From Agrobacterium vitis (GTDB lineage Bacteria; Pseudomonadota; Alphaproteobacteria; Rhizobiales; Rhizobiaceae), in assembly GCF_014926405.1 (NCBI RefSeq), contig NZ_JACXXJ020000005.1:1741001-1805000 (forward strand): a stretch of DNA of 64,000 bases, given 5' to 3'. This document shows positions 10,563 to 20,578 of the stretch, piece after piece. The translations under genes and the position numbers were made by a program. The notes below the pieces were generated by a model, which made no database searches, was not told where the DNA came from, and saw nothing but the letters and a program-made list of their open reading frames with translations. Within the stretch, counting starts at the first letter, position 1, and each line of letters begins with the position of its first letter.

Positions 10563-10589
10563 AAAAACCCCGCTGTTGCCAGCGGGGTT
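10563..10589 (-). terminator. Intrinsic terminator of tuf
   Basis: On the minus strand, a 9-bp perfect stem AACCCCGCT/AGCGGGGTT with a six-base loop ends in TTTTT, 29 bases after the tuf stop codon. It should separate tuf from the downstream glycosyltransferase genes. Confidence 0.9.
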
Positions 10590-10617
10590 CCATTTCATCC
10601 CCTAAGGGAAGAAATCA

Positions 10618-11793
<1,176 letters not shown>

Positions 11794-12015
11794 TTGAATG
11801 CTTCCTGTGAACGTAAAAGGTTGACGCGGCGAACCGGTTTAGTGCCGCCGTTTAAGGCTTTCGGTCCGATTGCGCAAGCCATAAATGCGCATGGCCCAAA
11901 GCAGGTGCTTTGCGGGGGTGTCCAGCAGCGCAATTCCTGCAAATGCGCGTGATAACGGCACAGATCGCATATAGGGAAACAGCTGAAAGATAAACTAAAA
12001 GAGAGTATGGAAAGC

Positions 12016-12089
12016 TGGAGCGGGTAGCGGGAATCGAACCCGCGTATTCAGCTTGGAAGGCTGCTGCTCTACCATTGAGCTATACCCGC
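12016..12089 (-). tRNA. tRNA-Gly (anticodon TCC)
   Basis: A 74-nt minus-strand cloverleaf begins GCGGGTATAGCTCAATGG, carries anticodon TCC (CTTCCAA loop), a GTTCGAT T-loop and an encoded CCA. It sits between tRNA-Tyr and tuf. Confidence 0.97.
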
Positions 12090-12115
12090 GGCGGTTTTAG
12101 ATCCAGGTGTCGAAA

Positions 12116-12200
12116 TGGTGGAGGGAGTTGGATTTGAACCAACGTAGGCTGAGCCAACGGATTTACAGTCCGTCCCCTTTAACCACTCGGGCATCCCTCC
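12116..12200 (-). tRNA. tRNA-Tyr (anticodon GTA)
   Basis: An 85-nt class II tRNA with a long variable arm begins GGAGGGATGCCCGAGTGG, has anticodon GTA (CTGTAAA loop) and an encoded CCA tail. It is the first gene of the tRNA-Tyr, tRNA-Gly, tuf series. Confidence 0.97.
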
Positions 12201-12289
12201 AGTATTTCGACCGGATCAAGCAACCAAGCTTACTATCCCGGAGCGTCGAACTTCGCTTTCGAGCTTGGCTCACCGCGTTCCGTGGCGGC

Positions 12290-12318
12290 TATATGACGGC
12301 CCGAAACGGAGATGTCAA
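12290..12318 (-). promoter_or_regulatory. Sigma-70-type promoter of tRNA-Tyr/tRNA-Gly/tuf
   Basis: On the minus strand a consensus -35 box TTGACA (12313-12318) is followed after 17 bases by a CATATA -10 box (12290-12295), about 90 bases before the tRNA-Tyr 5' end. Box quality and spacing suit a strong housekeeping promoter. Confidence 0.7.
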
Positions 12319-12418
12319 CACGCCTTAGACGGAAAATTTTCATGTTTTTTCCTCGTTCAGGCATCCCGGCAAACCCGGGGTCTCTATCCCCTGGCACGCA
12401 AGCCCGCTATAAGGCGCC

Positions 12419-13300
12419 ATGAGCAAAGATAACCCAAACGACACGTCCGACCGCGACAGCCACTATGCAACTTTGCGCCGTCAGGTGCGGGATGCAAAGC
12501 GTGAGCGCGGCGAGATTCCCACCCCGCAACCGCAAAAACGGCGCAAGTCCAACGCCGATTGGACACCGCCGCCGATCGCCCCCGACCAGGTATTTTTATA
12601 TGGCCTGCACACGGTGCGCGCCGCCCTCAACAATCCCGAACGCAAGCCGATCAAGCTGTCGCTGACCCAGAATGCGCTGGTACGGCTGGAAATCGGCCCG
12701 GTCGACGCCCTGCCCTTTCCTGTGGAAATCGTCACGCCGCAGGATCTCGACAAGCATCTGGGGCCGGAAGCCATTCATCAGGGCGTCATGCTGGAGACCC
12801 GGCCACTGCCGCCTCGCCGTCTTGAAGCGCTGAAGGAAAGCCCGCTGTTGCTGGTGCTCGACCAGGTGACCGATCCGCATAATGTCGGGGCAATCATGCG
12901 CACCGCCGTCGCCTTCGGTGCTGGCGCGGTGATCACCACTATGCGCCACAGCCCGACCGAATCGGGTGTACTCGCGAAATCAGCCTCCGGTGCGCTGGAA
13001 TTGATCCCTTATATCCAGATCACCAATCTCGCCGAGGCACTGGGCGAATTGCATAAGCTCGATTTCGTGTCCATCGGGCTCGATTCGGAAGGGCCGCGCC
13101 CGCTGGAAGAGACATTCAGTGGTGACAAGCTGGCGTTGGTGCTTGGTTCCGAAGGCAAGGGCCTGCGCCAAAAGACCCGTGACACGGTCAACGCACTGGC
13201 GCGGCTCGATATGCCCGGTGAGATCAAATCGCTGAACGTGTCAAATGCGGCGGCTATCGCCCTCTATGCTTCACGCCAATTCCTGCTGCGCCAAAACTGA
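12419..13300 (+). CDS. rlmB: 23S rRNA 2'-O-methyltransferase, RlmB/TrmH (SPOUT) family
   Basis: The 293-aa product methylates a ribose in 23S rRNA (G2251 in E. coli for RlmB). Residues 1-55 are a charged, low-complexity extension; an L30e-like substrate-binding domain begins at YGLHTVRAALNN; the SPOUT domain shows LVLDQVTDPHNVGAIMRTA, LVLGSEGKGL and the C-terminal IKSLNVSNAAAIALY knot motif that binds S-adenosylmethionine. It is divergent from tRNA-Tyr with a 218-base shared upstream region. Distinction between RlmB and other TrmH-family methylases rests on overall layout. Confidence 0.9.
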   Translation: MSKDNPNDTSDRDSHYATLRRQVRDAKRERGEIPTPQPQKRRKSNADWTPPPIAPDQVFLYGLHTVRAALNNPERKPIKLSLTQNALVRLEIGPVDALPFPVEIVTPQDLDKHLGPEAIHQGVMLETRPLPPRRLEALKESPLLLVLDQVTDPHNVGAIMRTAVAFGAGAVITTMRHSPTESGVLAKSASGALELIPYIQITNLAEALGELHKLDFVSIGLDSEGPRPLEETFSGDKLALVLGSEGKGLRQKTRDTVNALARLDMPGEIKSLNVSNAAAIALYASRQFLLRQN

Positions 13301-13485
13301 CATCAGAGCGTCGGTTCCCCTGTCCTCGACCTCGGAACCGACCATCTCCCAAGTCTTTCCAGGAATGCAACGCAGGCAATAGTGCCTCTGAGGCAGAGCC
13401 TATCATTCCCGCCCGGTCATACGCCAATACTGCTTGCTGATAGCATCGTGGTACGTTTGACATTTGGCGAAACGTCAAAATCTTC

Positions 13486-13510
13486 GGAACCAATGCCCAG
13501 CCCTACGGTT
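13486..13510 (+). promoter_or_regulatory. Possible EcfG-type (general stress sigma) promoter
   Basis: GGAAC (13486-13490), then 16 bases, then GGTT (13507-13510) matches the alphaproteobacterial EcfG/RpoE2 pattern GGAAC-N16/17-CGTT except for one base in the -10 element. It ends 30 bases before the ATG of the small gene at 13541. Confidence 0.45.
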
Positions 13511-13540
13511 GTCCTTATGAACATAAGAAGGAGGATAACC

Positions 13541-13732
13541 ATGCCAACCACAATTCCCGAAAGACCAGATGGCGCACCACGCGGCCCGCAGGGCACGCCC
13601 GGTATTCCAGACCGTAAGCAGGATGGTGCGGTAAAACCGCCAATCCAGGATCAGGGCGACACCAAAAATCCGAATGATCCGGTGCCGAGCCCGCCATTGC
13701 TGCCAATCGGTGATCCTGCCGGAATGGCCTGA
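13541..13732 (+). CDS. Small Pro/Gly-rich hypothetical protein (63 aa)
   Basis: The ATG at 13541 follows an excellent ribosome-binding site (AAGGAGGATAACC). The 63-aa product is soluble, has no signal peptide, no Cys and no Trp, and is dominated by Pro, Gly and Asp (PERPDGAPRGPQGTPGIPDR), suggesting an intrinsically disordered protein. No function can be assigned. A hairpin with a downstream T run at 13752-13786 closes the gene. An EcfG-like promoter motif just upstream suggests stress regulation. Confidence 0.75.
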   Translation: MPTTIPERPDGAPRGPQGTPGIPDRKQDGAVKPPIQDQGDTKNPNDPVPSPPLLPIGDPAGMA

Positions 13733-13751
13733 GAAATCTCTTTGAATAGTG

Positions 13752-13786
13752 TCCCCGGCGCATCGTGAAGCGGCGGGGATGTTTTT
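13752..13786 (+). terminator. Terminator of the 63-aa gene
   Basis: TCCCCG...CGGGGA arms with partial inner pairing are followed by TGTTTTTG, 20 bases after the stop codon of the small gene. Confidence 0.65.
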
Positions 13787-13959
13787 GTATCCGTGGCGAG
13801 GCAATGTCATTGCGTTCATGGCAGTCACAGGCTGTCACGTCCCCATCGATTCCCGGTCCGCTGATTTTCTGGTCCATCGTAACCATGCCGCAAGCTTTGC
13901 GTGAAATAAATGCCGCCGATCATGCATGGCTGAATCATAGCCCATGAGAGGAGGCACCC

Positions 13960-14109
13960 ATGAGCGACAATGTCATAAAATTCAGAAAACCCGTACCGCC
14001 GAAGCAACCGCGCCCGGGACTGCGCAAACTGGTCGTCGCTCTTTGTGTTGTCGCAGCTTTTGCGCTCGCCTGGGCTTATTTCGCGTTTATCGCACCCGGC
14101 GGGCTTTGA
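13960..14109 (+). CDS. Very small single-pass membrane protein (49 aa)
   Basis: The ATG at 13960 has a strong ribosome-binding site (GAGAGGAGG, seven bases away). The product has a basic, Pro-rich cytosolic N-terminus (MSDNVIKFRKPVPPKQPRPG) and one hydrophobic helix (LVVALCVVAAFALAWAYFAF) close to the C-terminus, ending at GGL. The layout predicts an inner-membrane tail-anchored or N-in/C-out peptide. No known family is recognised. Confidence 0.65.
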   Translation: MSDNVIKFRKPVPPKQPRPGLRKLVVALCVVAAFALAWAYFAFIAPGGL

Positions 14110-14173
14110 ATAAAGCCGCAGCCGCGCCGATCCTAGGATCGGCAGCTCAAACGATGGAATTGATGTGAAAGAA

Positions 14174-14249
<76 letters not shown>

Positions 14250-14490
14250 AGTGGGGTCTGACTACCAGATTTTTCCGCGCTGTAAAGAGGCTATGATGAA
14301 AAAGCGTGATGCAGGATGGCTCAAGCCAGATCTGGCTGGGTCTGGTTTTGAACTGCTGCGCCTCCTCAAGGAGATCCATCGCGTTCCCCGTCCGCAACCC
14401 GGATTTCCAGGGTTTTAACAACGCGAAAAAACTTGGCGCAGGGTGAGTTTATCATGTACGAAGAAGGCCCTTTCCAACAGGTTTTTTCGC

Positions 14491-15264
14491 ATGGCGCGTT
14501 CCTTCCGGTCGCTTTCTTTCGTCGCAACGAACACCCCGGAGGCGCTTGCATCCCGCGAAGAGCTGATTCGCACCTACGGATACACGCCACCCGAAGAGGC
14601 TGATGTGCTGGTCGTGCTGGGCGGCGATGGCTTCATGCTGCAAAACCTGCATGACACGATGAATTCTGGGCGGCTGATCTATGGCATGAACAGGGGCAGC
14701 GTCGGCTTCCTGATGAATGATTACCGGGTGGAAGACCTGCCTGAGCGAATCGCCATCGCCACGGAGAATGATTTTCATCCCTTGAAAATGACCGCCGTTA
14801 GCGAAGACGGCACGCAAACCGTGGCGCTTGCCATCAACGAAGTCTCGTTGCTGCGACAATCCTATCAGGCCGCAAAACTGAGAGTGCTGATCGACGGGCA
14901 GGAGCGCCTTGATGAGCTGATCTGCGATGGGCTGATGGTGGCGACACCGGTCGGCTCCACCGCCTATAATCTTTCCGCCCATGGCCCGATTCTTCCGCTC
15001 GATGCACCTCTCCTGGCGCTCACCCCCGTCTGCCCGTTTCGGCCCCGGCGCTGGCGTGGCGCCTTGCTTCCCGACCGGGTCACGGTGATGATCGAAGTTC
15101 TGGAGGAGCGAAAGCGTCCGGTCAACGCCGTCGCCGACAATATCGAAGTTAAGTCGGTGCTCACCGTGCAGATCGAACAAGCCAAGGATATTACCGCCCG
15201 CATTCTATCCGATCCCGATCATTCCTGGTCGGAACGAATTCTCGCCGAGCAATTTGCCAATTGA
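14491..15264 (+). CDS. nadK: NAD kinase
   Basis: The enzyme phosphorylates NAD to NADP with ATP or polyphosphate. The 257-aa form starting at the ATG at 14491 (MARSFRSLSFVATNTPEAL) matches the compact alphaproteobacterial type; a start at 14443 is open but adds unrelated residues. Signature motifs are LGGDGFML (GGDG), YGMNRGSVGFLMN, INEVSLLR and the DGLMVATPVGSTAYNLSAHG substrate loop. It is cytosolic and apparently monocistronic; the next gene starts 42 bases downstream. Confidence 0.95.
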   Translation: MARSFRSLSFVATNTPEALASREELIRTYGYTPPEEADVLVVLGGDGFMLQNLHDTMNSGRLIYGMNRGSVGFLMNDYRVEDLPERIAIATENDFHPLKMTAVSEDGTQTVALAINEVSLLRQSYQAAKLRVLIDGQERLDELICDGLMVATPVGSTAYNLSAHGPILPLDAPLLALTPVCPFRPRRWRGALLPDRVTVMIEVLEERKRPVNAVADNIEVKSVLTVQIEQAKDITARILSDPDHSWSERILAEQFAN

Positions 15265-15306
15265 ACCATTTTGTGCAGCACAAGGGGCGTAAGCCGGAGT
15301 GAACCA

Positions 15307-15852
15307 ATGCAGATGAAGGGACGCCTGGATTTTTCAGCATCCGCCACCGCTTTTGCCGCGGCACTGATGGTCTGCACCCTCACCTTTTCGTTCCCGAGCA
15401 CCGCCGCCTTGGCACAGGAAGCCGAAACGGTGCCGCCCGCCGTGACATTCCTGATCAGCGGTGGCTATTGGGAGGATCCCGGCACGGCAAACAGCACCGG
15501 CATCGTCAAAAGCCCTGGCGTCATCGACGCAAGTAAGGATGGGACACGGCGCGGCTATTACCGGCTCTACGCCCTGCGCCAGCCGGATCGAACCGCAAAG
15601 GTTTTCCTCAGCCAGATTTCAGTTACCGATCAAGGGTCACAGATTATCGACACCGTTGAATTGCAGGAAATCACCGATCTGCATGCCTATGTCACCGATA
15701 TTCGCAGCGAAGATCCCTCCGGGGTTAATCGCGGCTTCGGCCTTTCGGCAACCGTCTATCTGAAGCAAGACGCCCGCTCGAACGATCCGGAGAGCTGGAC
15801 AGTTGTTGTCGATGAATTCGGCGAGATCCAGGTCGAGCGTGAAAGCCACTGA
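15307..15852 (+). CDS. Secreted hypothetical protein (181 aa)
   Basis: The product carries a signal peptide (TAFAAALMVCTLTFSFPSTAALA, cleavage probably after ALA at about residue 35). The mature part is about 145 aa, rich in beta-strand segments (GYYRLYALRQPDRTAKVFLS; LQEITDLHAYVTDIRSEDPS) without Cys, and probably periplasmic. No family recognised. It may be transcribed with nadK. It ends six bases from the stop of convergent pyrF. Confidence 0.75.
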   Translation: MQMKGRLDFSASATAFAAALMVCTLTFSFPSTAALAQEAETVPPAVTFLISGGYWEDPGTANSTGIVKSPGVIDASKDGTRRGYYRLYALRQPDRTAKVFLSQISVTDQGSQIIDTVELQEITDLHAYVTDIRSEDPSGVNRGFGLSATVYLKQDARSNDPESWTVVVDEFGEIQVERESH

Positions 15853-15858
15853 GCGCAA

Positions 15859-16758
15859 TCAGACCGCTCTGCTCCTGAGCCGGCTGTAATCATAGGCAAT
15901 GGACTGCTTGAAGCCTTGCAGCCTGTCCAGGATCAATTCGGCATAATCGTCCAGAGAAATGCTTCTGTCTTCAACCTTCGTCAGGCCACGGGATACGGGC
16001 ACCAGCAAGTCACCGGGTACGGTTCCACGCAAGGAGTGGATGGCCAGCGGATCGGCGCCTTGCGCACCCAATCCTGGTGCAAGAATGATCGAACGGGGCA
16101 TAAATTGTCTAAGGCGACGTCCTTCCGCAGGAACCGTCGCACCGATAACCGCCCCAATGGCACTGAGATCACCGTCCTCAATCGTGTCAGGTATAAAACC
16201 GCCGATCAGCCCAGCCAGCCGGTCCGAGATAAGCTGATTGCCCGTCATCTTGTCCTGAAGCCAGCCTGCGCCCGGATTGGAGGTGCGGCAGAGGACGAAC
16301 AGGCCTTTGCCATGCGCCTGCGCTGCCTCGACAAAGGGGGCAAGCGTGTCGGGTCCCATGAGTGGATTGACGGTCAGGCAATCCGCCTCGAAGTCACCGC
16401 TTCCCCCTTCCGCGCCGGGAACAAGATAGGCTTTGGCATAGGCTGACGCGGTTGCACCGATATCGCCGCGCTTTGCATCGAGGATAACCCCAATGCCCGC
16501 CGCCCGCGCGCGTGCCATGCCCGTCGACAGAGCCTTCAAGCCTTTAAGGCCGCAAGCCTCGAAATAAGCCGACTGAAACTTGACGAAGCCAACATGGCCC
16601 TCGATCGTATCGAGAAGAAACTCCACATAGTCTTCGATCCAGCATCCATCGCCACTCTCGAATAGGGCGGGAATATCGCCAAGCGCTGGGTCGATTCCAG
16701 CGACCAGATCGCCATAATGCTCGACATTGGCTTTGACGATTTCAGTCCATGTCGGCAT
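15859..16758 (-). CDS. pyrF: Orotidine 5'-phosphate decarboxylase, type 2
   Basis: The enzyme makes UMP from OMP, the last step of de novo pyrimidine synthesis. The 299-aa protein is the longer type-2 form (as in mycobacteria and Myxococcus), recognised by FVKFQSAYFEACG, the catalytic ILDAKRGDIGATASAYAKAY loop, CLTVNPLMG, CRTSNPGA and IGAVIGATVP. The catalytic Lys and Asp of DAKRGD are present. Rhizobia commonly carry the shorter type-1 enzyme of about 230 aa, so this copy could be an additional or replacement enzyme. It lies alone between prfB (same strand, 131 bases upstream) and a convergent secreted protein. Confidence 0.9.
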   Translation of the reverse strand: MPTWTEIVKANVEHYGDLVAGIDPALGDIPALFESGDGCWIEDYVEFLLDTIEGHVGFVKFQSAYFEACGLKGLKALSTGMARARAAGIGVILDAKRGDIGATASAYAKAYLVPGAEGGSGDFEADCLTVNPLMGPDTLAPFVEAAQAHGKGLFVLCRTSNPGAGWLQDKMTGNQLISDRLAGLIGGFIPDTIEDGDLSAIGAVIGATVPAEGRRLRQFMPRSIILAPGLGAQGADPLAIHSLRGTVPGDLLVPVSRGLTKVEDRSISLDDYAELILDRLQGFKQSIAYDYSRLRSRAV

Positions 16759-16796
16759 GAGGTGCTTTCCTTTTGCTCACGATCCGACAATCATTA

Positions 16797-16834
16797 TACA
16801 AAAAAACCGCCTGAACAGAAGCTCAGACGGTTTG
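16797..16834 (-). terminator. Intrinsic terminator of prfB
   Basis: On the minus strand an imperfect stem (AAACCGTCTGA pairing with TCAGGCGGTTT) runs into TTTTTTT about 55 bases after the prfB stop. Confidence 0.85.
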
Positions 16835-16888
16835 CATTTCACTGCGTGCAAGAGGCGCGGCACAAGAACCGCCGAACATGGCCCGACA

Positions 16889-18017
16889 TCAGTCGATATC
16901 GGAAACAGCATCGGCGCTGCCGCTGATGCGATGGGCGAGAGCGGCCTCCATGAAGGGGCTGATGTCGCCGTTCAGGACGTCGTCGGGCGCTGTGCTTTCG
17001 ACACCGGTGCGCAGATCCTTGACCAACTGATAGGGCTGCAATACGTAGGAGCGAATCTGGTGGCCCCAACCGATATCAGTCTTGGACGCTGCCTCGGCAT
17101 TGGCGGCTTCCTCGCGTTTCTTCAGCTCGACTTCGTAGAGACGGGCGCGCAACATGTCCCAGGCCTTGGCCTTGTTCTTGTGCTGCGACCGTTCCTGCTG
17201 GCAGGAGACTGCAATACCGCTTGGAATATGGGTGATTCGCACCGCCGAGTCCGTGGTGTTGACGTGCTGACCGCCCGCACCAGAGGAGCGGTAGGTATCG
17301 ATACGGCAATCGCTTTCGTTGATGTCGATTTGAATCGAATCATCCACCACCGGGTAGACCCAGATGGAAGAAAACGAGGTGTGGCGCCGTGCGTTGCTGT
17401 CATAGGGCGAAATGCGCACCAGGCGATGCACGCCCGATTCGGTCTTCATCCAGCCATAGGCATTGTGGCCCTTGACCAGGATGGTGGCCGACTTGATGCC
17501 CGCTTCTTCGCCGTCATGCACTTCCAGCAATTCCACCTTGAAACCACTGCGCTCGGCCCAGCGGGTATACATGCGCAACAGCATGTTGGCCCAGTCCTGG
17601 CTTTCCGTGCCGCCGGCACCCGAATGCACTTCAACATAGGTGTCATTGCCATCAGCTTCACCCGACAGCATGGCTTCGACCTGCAATTTACCGGATTCGG
17701 CCTTGAGGGCTTTCAGGCCTTCCTCGGCCTCCTTGACGATGCTCTCGTCGCCCTCTTCCTCACCCATCTCGATCAGCTCGATATTATCTTTCATCTGCTG
17801 TTCGAGACGGCGCACGCCGGCAATGCTGTCTTCCAGCTGCTGGCGCTCGCGCATCAGCTTCTGGGCCTCAGCCGCGTCGTTCCAGAGGTTGGGGTCCTCT
17901 GCCTTGTTGTTCAACCAGTCCAGTCGTCTTACCGCCTGATCCCAGTCAAAGATGCCTCCTCAGCAGGCTTATGGCCTGCTTGATTTCGTCGACGACATTT
18001 TCGATTTCGTTACGCAT
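16889..18017 (-). CDS. prfB: Peptide chain release factor 2, with programmed +1 frameshift
   Basis: RF2 releases peptides at UGA and UAA. The ATG at 18017 opens a 23-codon frame ([23 protein letters not shown]) that meets an in-frame TGA at 17946-17948. Shifting +1 at CTT-TGA-C continues as [20 protein letters not shown] and runs 352 more residues to 16891, 375 aa in all. An internal Shine-Dalgarno AGGAGG lies three bases before the CTT, exactly as in the known autoregulatory RF2 signal. The main frame has GGQ in [20 protein letters not shown] and an [13 protein letters not shown] segment (RF2-type SPF-equivalent region lies nearby). It is followed by a terminator and preceded by mrcA. Confidence 0.95.
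17945..17960 (-). promoter_or_regulatory. RF2 autoregulatory frameshift site
   Basis: On the minus strand AGGAGG (17955-17960) is followed by CAT, then CTT TGA C (17945-17951). Low RF2 slows termination at the UGA and favours the +1 shift into the main frame. Confidence 0.93.
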
Positions 18018-18072
18018 GGGTCCTTTTCTCGGAATCTTGTTTTTCGATATCGTGCCCGGTCCATAATTGCCG

Positions 18073-18099
18073 ATGCCCCGGAAGTAAAGTCCGGGGCAT
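18073..18099 (-). terminator. Hairpin after mrcA
   Basis: A perfect 10-bp stem ATGCCCCGGA/TCCGGGGCAT with a seven-base loop lies between mrcA and prfB. No U run follows, so it may act as an mRNA 3'-end stabiliser rather than a terminator. Confidence 0.5.
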
Positions 18100-18121
18100 G
18101 GCGACAAGCTTGATCGTTCTG

Positions 18122-20578
18122 TTAAAACAGGCCGGGCGTCCCGGACTGAACGGCCTGGTTGACCTGCGGCGAGCTTTTCATGATCTCATCGGGCTGCATA
18201 TTGCTGTCCATGCCGATCACCGAGAGGCTGTCGGCCGGGCCGGTGCCGGGCTTGAAGGCCTCAACAATCGTATCAGGATCGCCCACGACCGCCGCCATGC
18301 CAGTCTTGCGGTTGACGGCAATCATCTGCATACCGTCAGGCACCTTGAACTTGCTGGGCGGTGTGCCCTTCACTGCGGTCTGCATGAATTCATTAAATAC
18401 AGGTGCTGACATCGAGCCCCCCGTCGCACCCCGGCCCATCGGGGTCGGATTGTCGTAACCGATATAAACACCGGCGACGATATTCGGGGTGAAGCCGACG
18501 AACCAGGTATCCTTCGCGTCGTTGGTGGTGCCGGTCTTACCCGCCACGTCGCGGTCCAGCTTGATCTTGCCATAGGCCGTGCCGCGCTGGATGACGCCCT
18601 GCATCATTGAGGTGATCTGATAGGAGGTCATCGGATCAAGCACCTGCAACCGGTTATCGGCCAGAACCGGCTCATCCTGATTGTGCCATTCGTCGGCATT
18701 GCAGCCTTCGCAAATCCGCTCTTCATGTTTGAAGATCGTCTTGCCGTAGCGATCCTGGATCCGGTCGATCAGTGTCGGCTTGATCTGCTTGCCGCCATTG
18801 GCGATCACCGCATAGGCGGACACCATGCGCATGACAGTGGTTTCCCCTGCCCCCAGCGACATGGACAACACGGGCTGCATATGATCGTAAATGCCGAAGC
18901 GCTCGGCATATTCGGCCACCAAATTCATGCCCATGTCATTGGCCAAACGCACGGTCATCAAATTGCGCGAATGCTCGATGGCAAACCGCAGCGTTGCCGG
19001 ACCAATGGAACCGCCGCCGTCGTTTTGCGGTCGCCAGACTTCGCCGCCGGACACAAATTCCACCGGTGCATCCAGCACCACGGAAGCTGGCGTATAGCCG
19101 CTATCCAGCGCCGCCGCATAGACGAAGGGTTTGAAGGACGAACCCGGCTGACGCATGGCCTGCGTCGCGCGGTTGAATTCCGATTGGGCGTAGGAGAAAC
19201 CGCCAACCAGAGCCAGAACGCGGCCCGTATGCGGGTCCATGGCAACAAAACCGCCCTGGACTTTCGGCGGCTGCCGCAGGCGATAATTAGTGGAGGTATC
19301 GGCGCCGCTCTTCTCGGCATAGACCACGTCACCGGGCTGCAAGACACCGTCAGGCGATTTGGCCGTCTTGCGGTCGCCGCGTCCCGACCTATAGGCCCAA
19401 TCCATCGCATCGGCCTTGATGGTGCCGGTCAAACGCTCCGGCACGACTTTGCCCGCGCCGTCACGATCCGGTTTCAGACCGATCTGCACCTCTGTCTTGG
19501 AAGTAGAGAGTACGACCGCGACTTCCCATTCCGGCACGTCGGCAAGGCTGGCCACATCGGCCAGCGGCACGCCCCAATCGGACCCCATGTCTATATGGGT
19601 GATCGGACCGCGATAGCCACGCCGTTCGTCATAGCTCAGCAAACCATCCTGAAGCGCCTTGCGGGCGGCGACTTGTAGTTCTGGATCGAGCGAGGTGCGC
19701 ACAGAAAGCCCGCCTTCATAAAGGGACTTGGTGCCGTATTTATCGATAATCTGACGGCGCACTTCTTCGGAGAAATAATCCGAGGCAAACACATTGCCAC
19801 CACCGCGCCGCAGGTTGACGCCCAGGTCTTCCTTCTTGGCGGTGTCGCCATCGGCCTGGCTGACGAAGCCGTTCTCCACCAGCCGGTCGATAACCCAATT
19901 GCGGCGCTCGATAGCGGCCTGGGTATGGCGATAGGGATGGTAGTTGGCCGGGCCTTTAGGCAGAGAAGCAAGATAAGCGGTTTCGGCAATCGTCAGTTCG
20001 GTGACCGGCTTGTCGAAATAGGTGAGTGCCGCCGCAGCGATACCATAGGAATTCAGTCCGAAGAAAATCTCGTTCAGATAAAGCTCAAGGATCTTGTCCT
20101 TGGAATAGGCCTGCTCGATGCGGAAGGAGAGAATGGCCTCCTTGATCTTGCGGTCCATGGTCTGGTCGGACGACAGAAGAAAATTCTTGGCGACCTGCTG
20201 GGTGATGGTCGAAGCGCCGACGGGACGGCGACCGGAGCCGAAATTCTGCAAGTTCACCAGGATGGCGCGGCCAAGACCCCAGATATCGACACCGGGATGG
20301 GTGTAGAAATTCTTGTCTTCCGCCGACAGGAAAGCCGCCTTCACACGATCGGGAATGGCCTGGATCGGCATGAACAGCCGCCGTTCATGGGCATATTCGG
20401 CAATCAGCGCGCCGTTACCGGCATGGACGCGGGTCATCACGGGCGGCGCATACCGGCTCAATACCTCGTAATCAGGTAGATCCTTGGTAATGGTCTTCAG
20501 ATAGATGGCAGCAGCGGCTGCCGCGGCAAGCGCGGCAACGGAAGCCAATCCGAAGAGATATCCAATCAGTCTTATCAT
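18122..20578 (-). CDS. mrcA: Penicillin-binding protein 1A (bifunctional peptidoglycan synthase)
   Basis: This class A PBP polymerises glycan strands and cross-links peptides in the periplasm. The 818-aa protein has one N-terminal membrane helix (residues about 5-27), a GT51 glycosyltransferase domain with the catalytic AEDKNFYTHPGVD glutamate near residue 89 and RRPVGASTITQQVAKN, and a transpeptidase domain with SxxK in RQPGSSFKPFVY near residue 485, SxN in EHSRNLMT and KTGT in AGKTGTTNDAKDTWF near residue 682. It lies downstream of the periplasmic amidase gene on the same strand, a cell-wall pairing common in alphaproteobacteria, with a 325-base gap. Confidence 0.96.
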   Translation of the reverse strand: MIRLIGYLFGLASVAALAAAAAAAIYLKTITKDLPDYEVLSRYAPPVMTRVHAGNGALIAEYAHERRLFMPIQAIPDRVKAAFLSAEDKNFYTHPGVDIWGLGRAILVNLQNFGSGRRPVGASTITQQVAKNFLLSSDQTMDRKIKEAILSFRIEQAYSKDKILELYLNEIFFGLNSYGIAAAALTYFDKPVTELTIAETAYLASLPKGPANYHPYRHTQAAIERRNWVIDRLVENGFVSQADGDTAKKEDLGVNLRRGGGNVFASDYFSEEVRRQIIDKYGTKSLYEGGLSVRTSLDPELQVAARKALQDGLLSYDERRGYRGPITHIDMGSDWGVPLADVASLADVPEWEVAVVLSTSKTEVQIGLKPDRDGAGKVVPERLTGTIKADAMDWAYRSGRGDRKTAKSPDGVLQPGDVVYAEKSGADTSTNYRLRQPPKVQGGFVAMDPHTGRVLALVGGFSYAQSEFNRATQAMRQPGSSFKPFVYAAALDSGYTPASVVLDAPVEFVSGGEVWRPQNDGGGSIGPATLRFAIEHSRNLMTVRLANDMGMNLVAEYAERFGIYDHMQPVLSMSLGAGETTVMRMVSAYAVIANGGKQIKPTLIDRIQDRYGKTIFKHEERICEGCNADEWHNQDEPVLADNRLQVLDPMTSYQITSMMQGVIQRGTAYGKIKLDRDVAGKTGTTNDAKDTWFVGFTPNIVAGVYIGYDNPTPMGRGATGGSMSAPVFNEFMQTAVKGTPPSKFKVPDGMQMIAVNRKTGMAAVVGDPDTIVEAFKPGTGPADSLSVIGMDSNMQPDEIMKSSPQVNQAVQSGTPGLF

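Noticed and set aside
16727..17983. 418-codon plus-strand frame over prfB
   Set aside because: Antisense shadow of RF2; sequence shows no domain.
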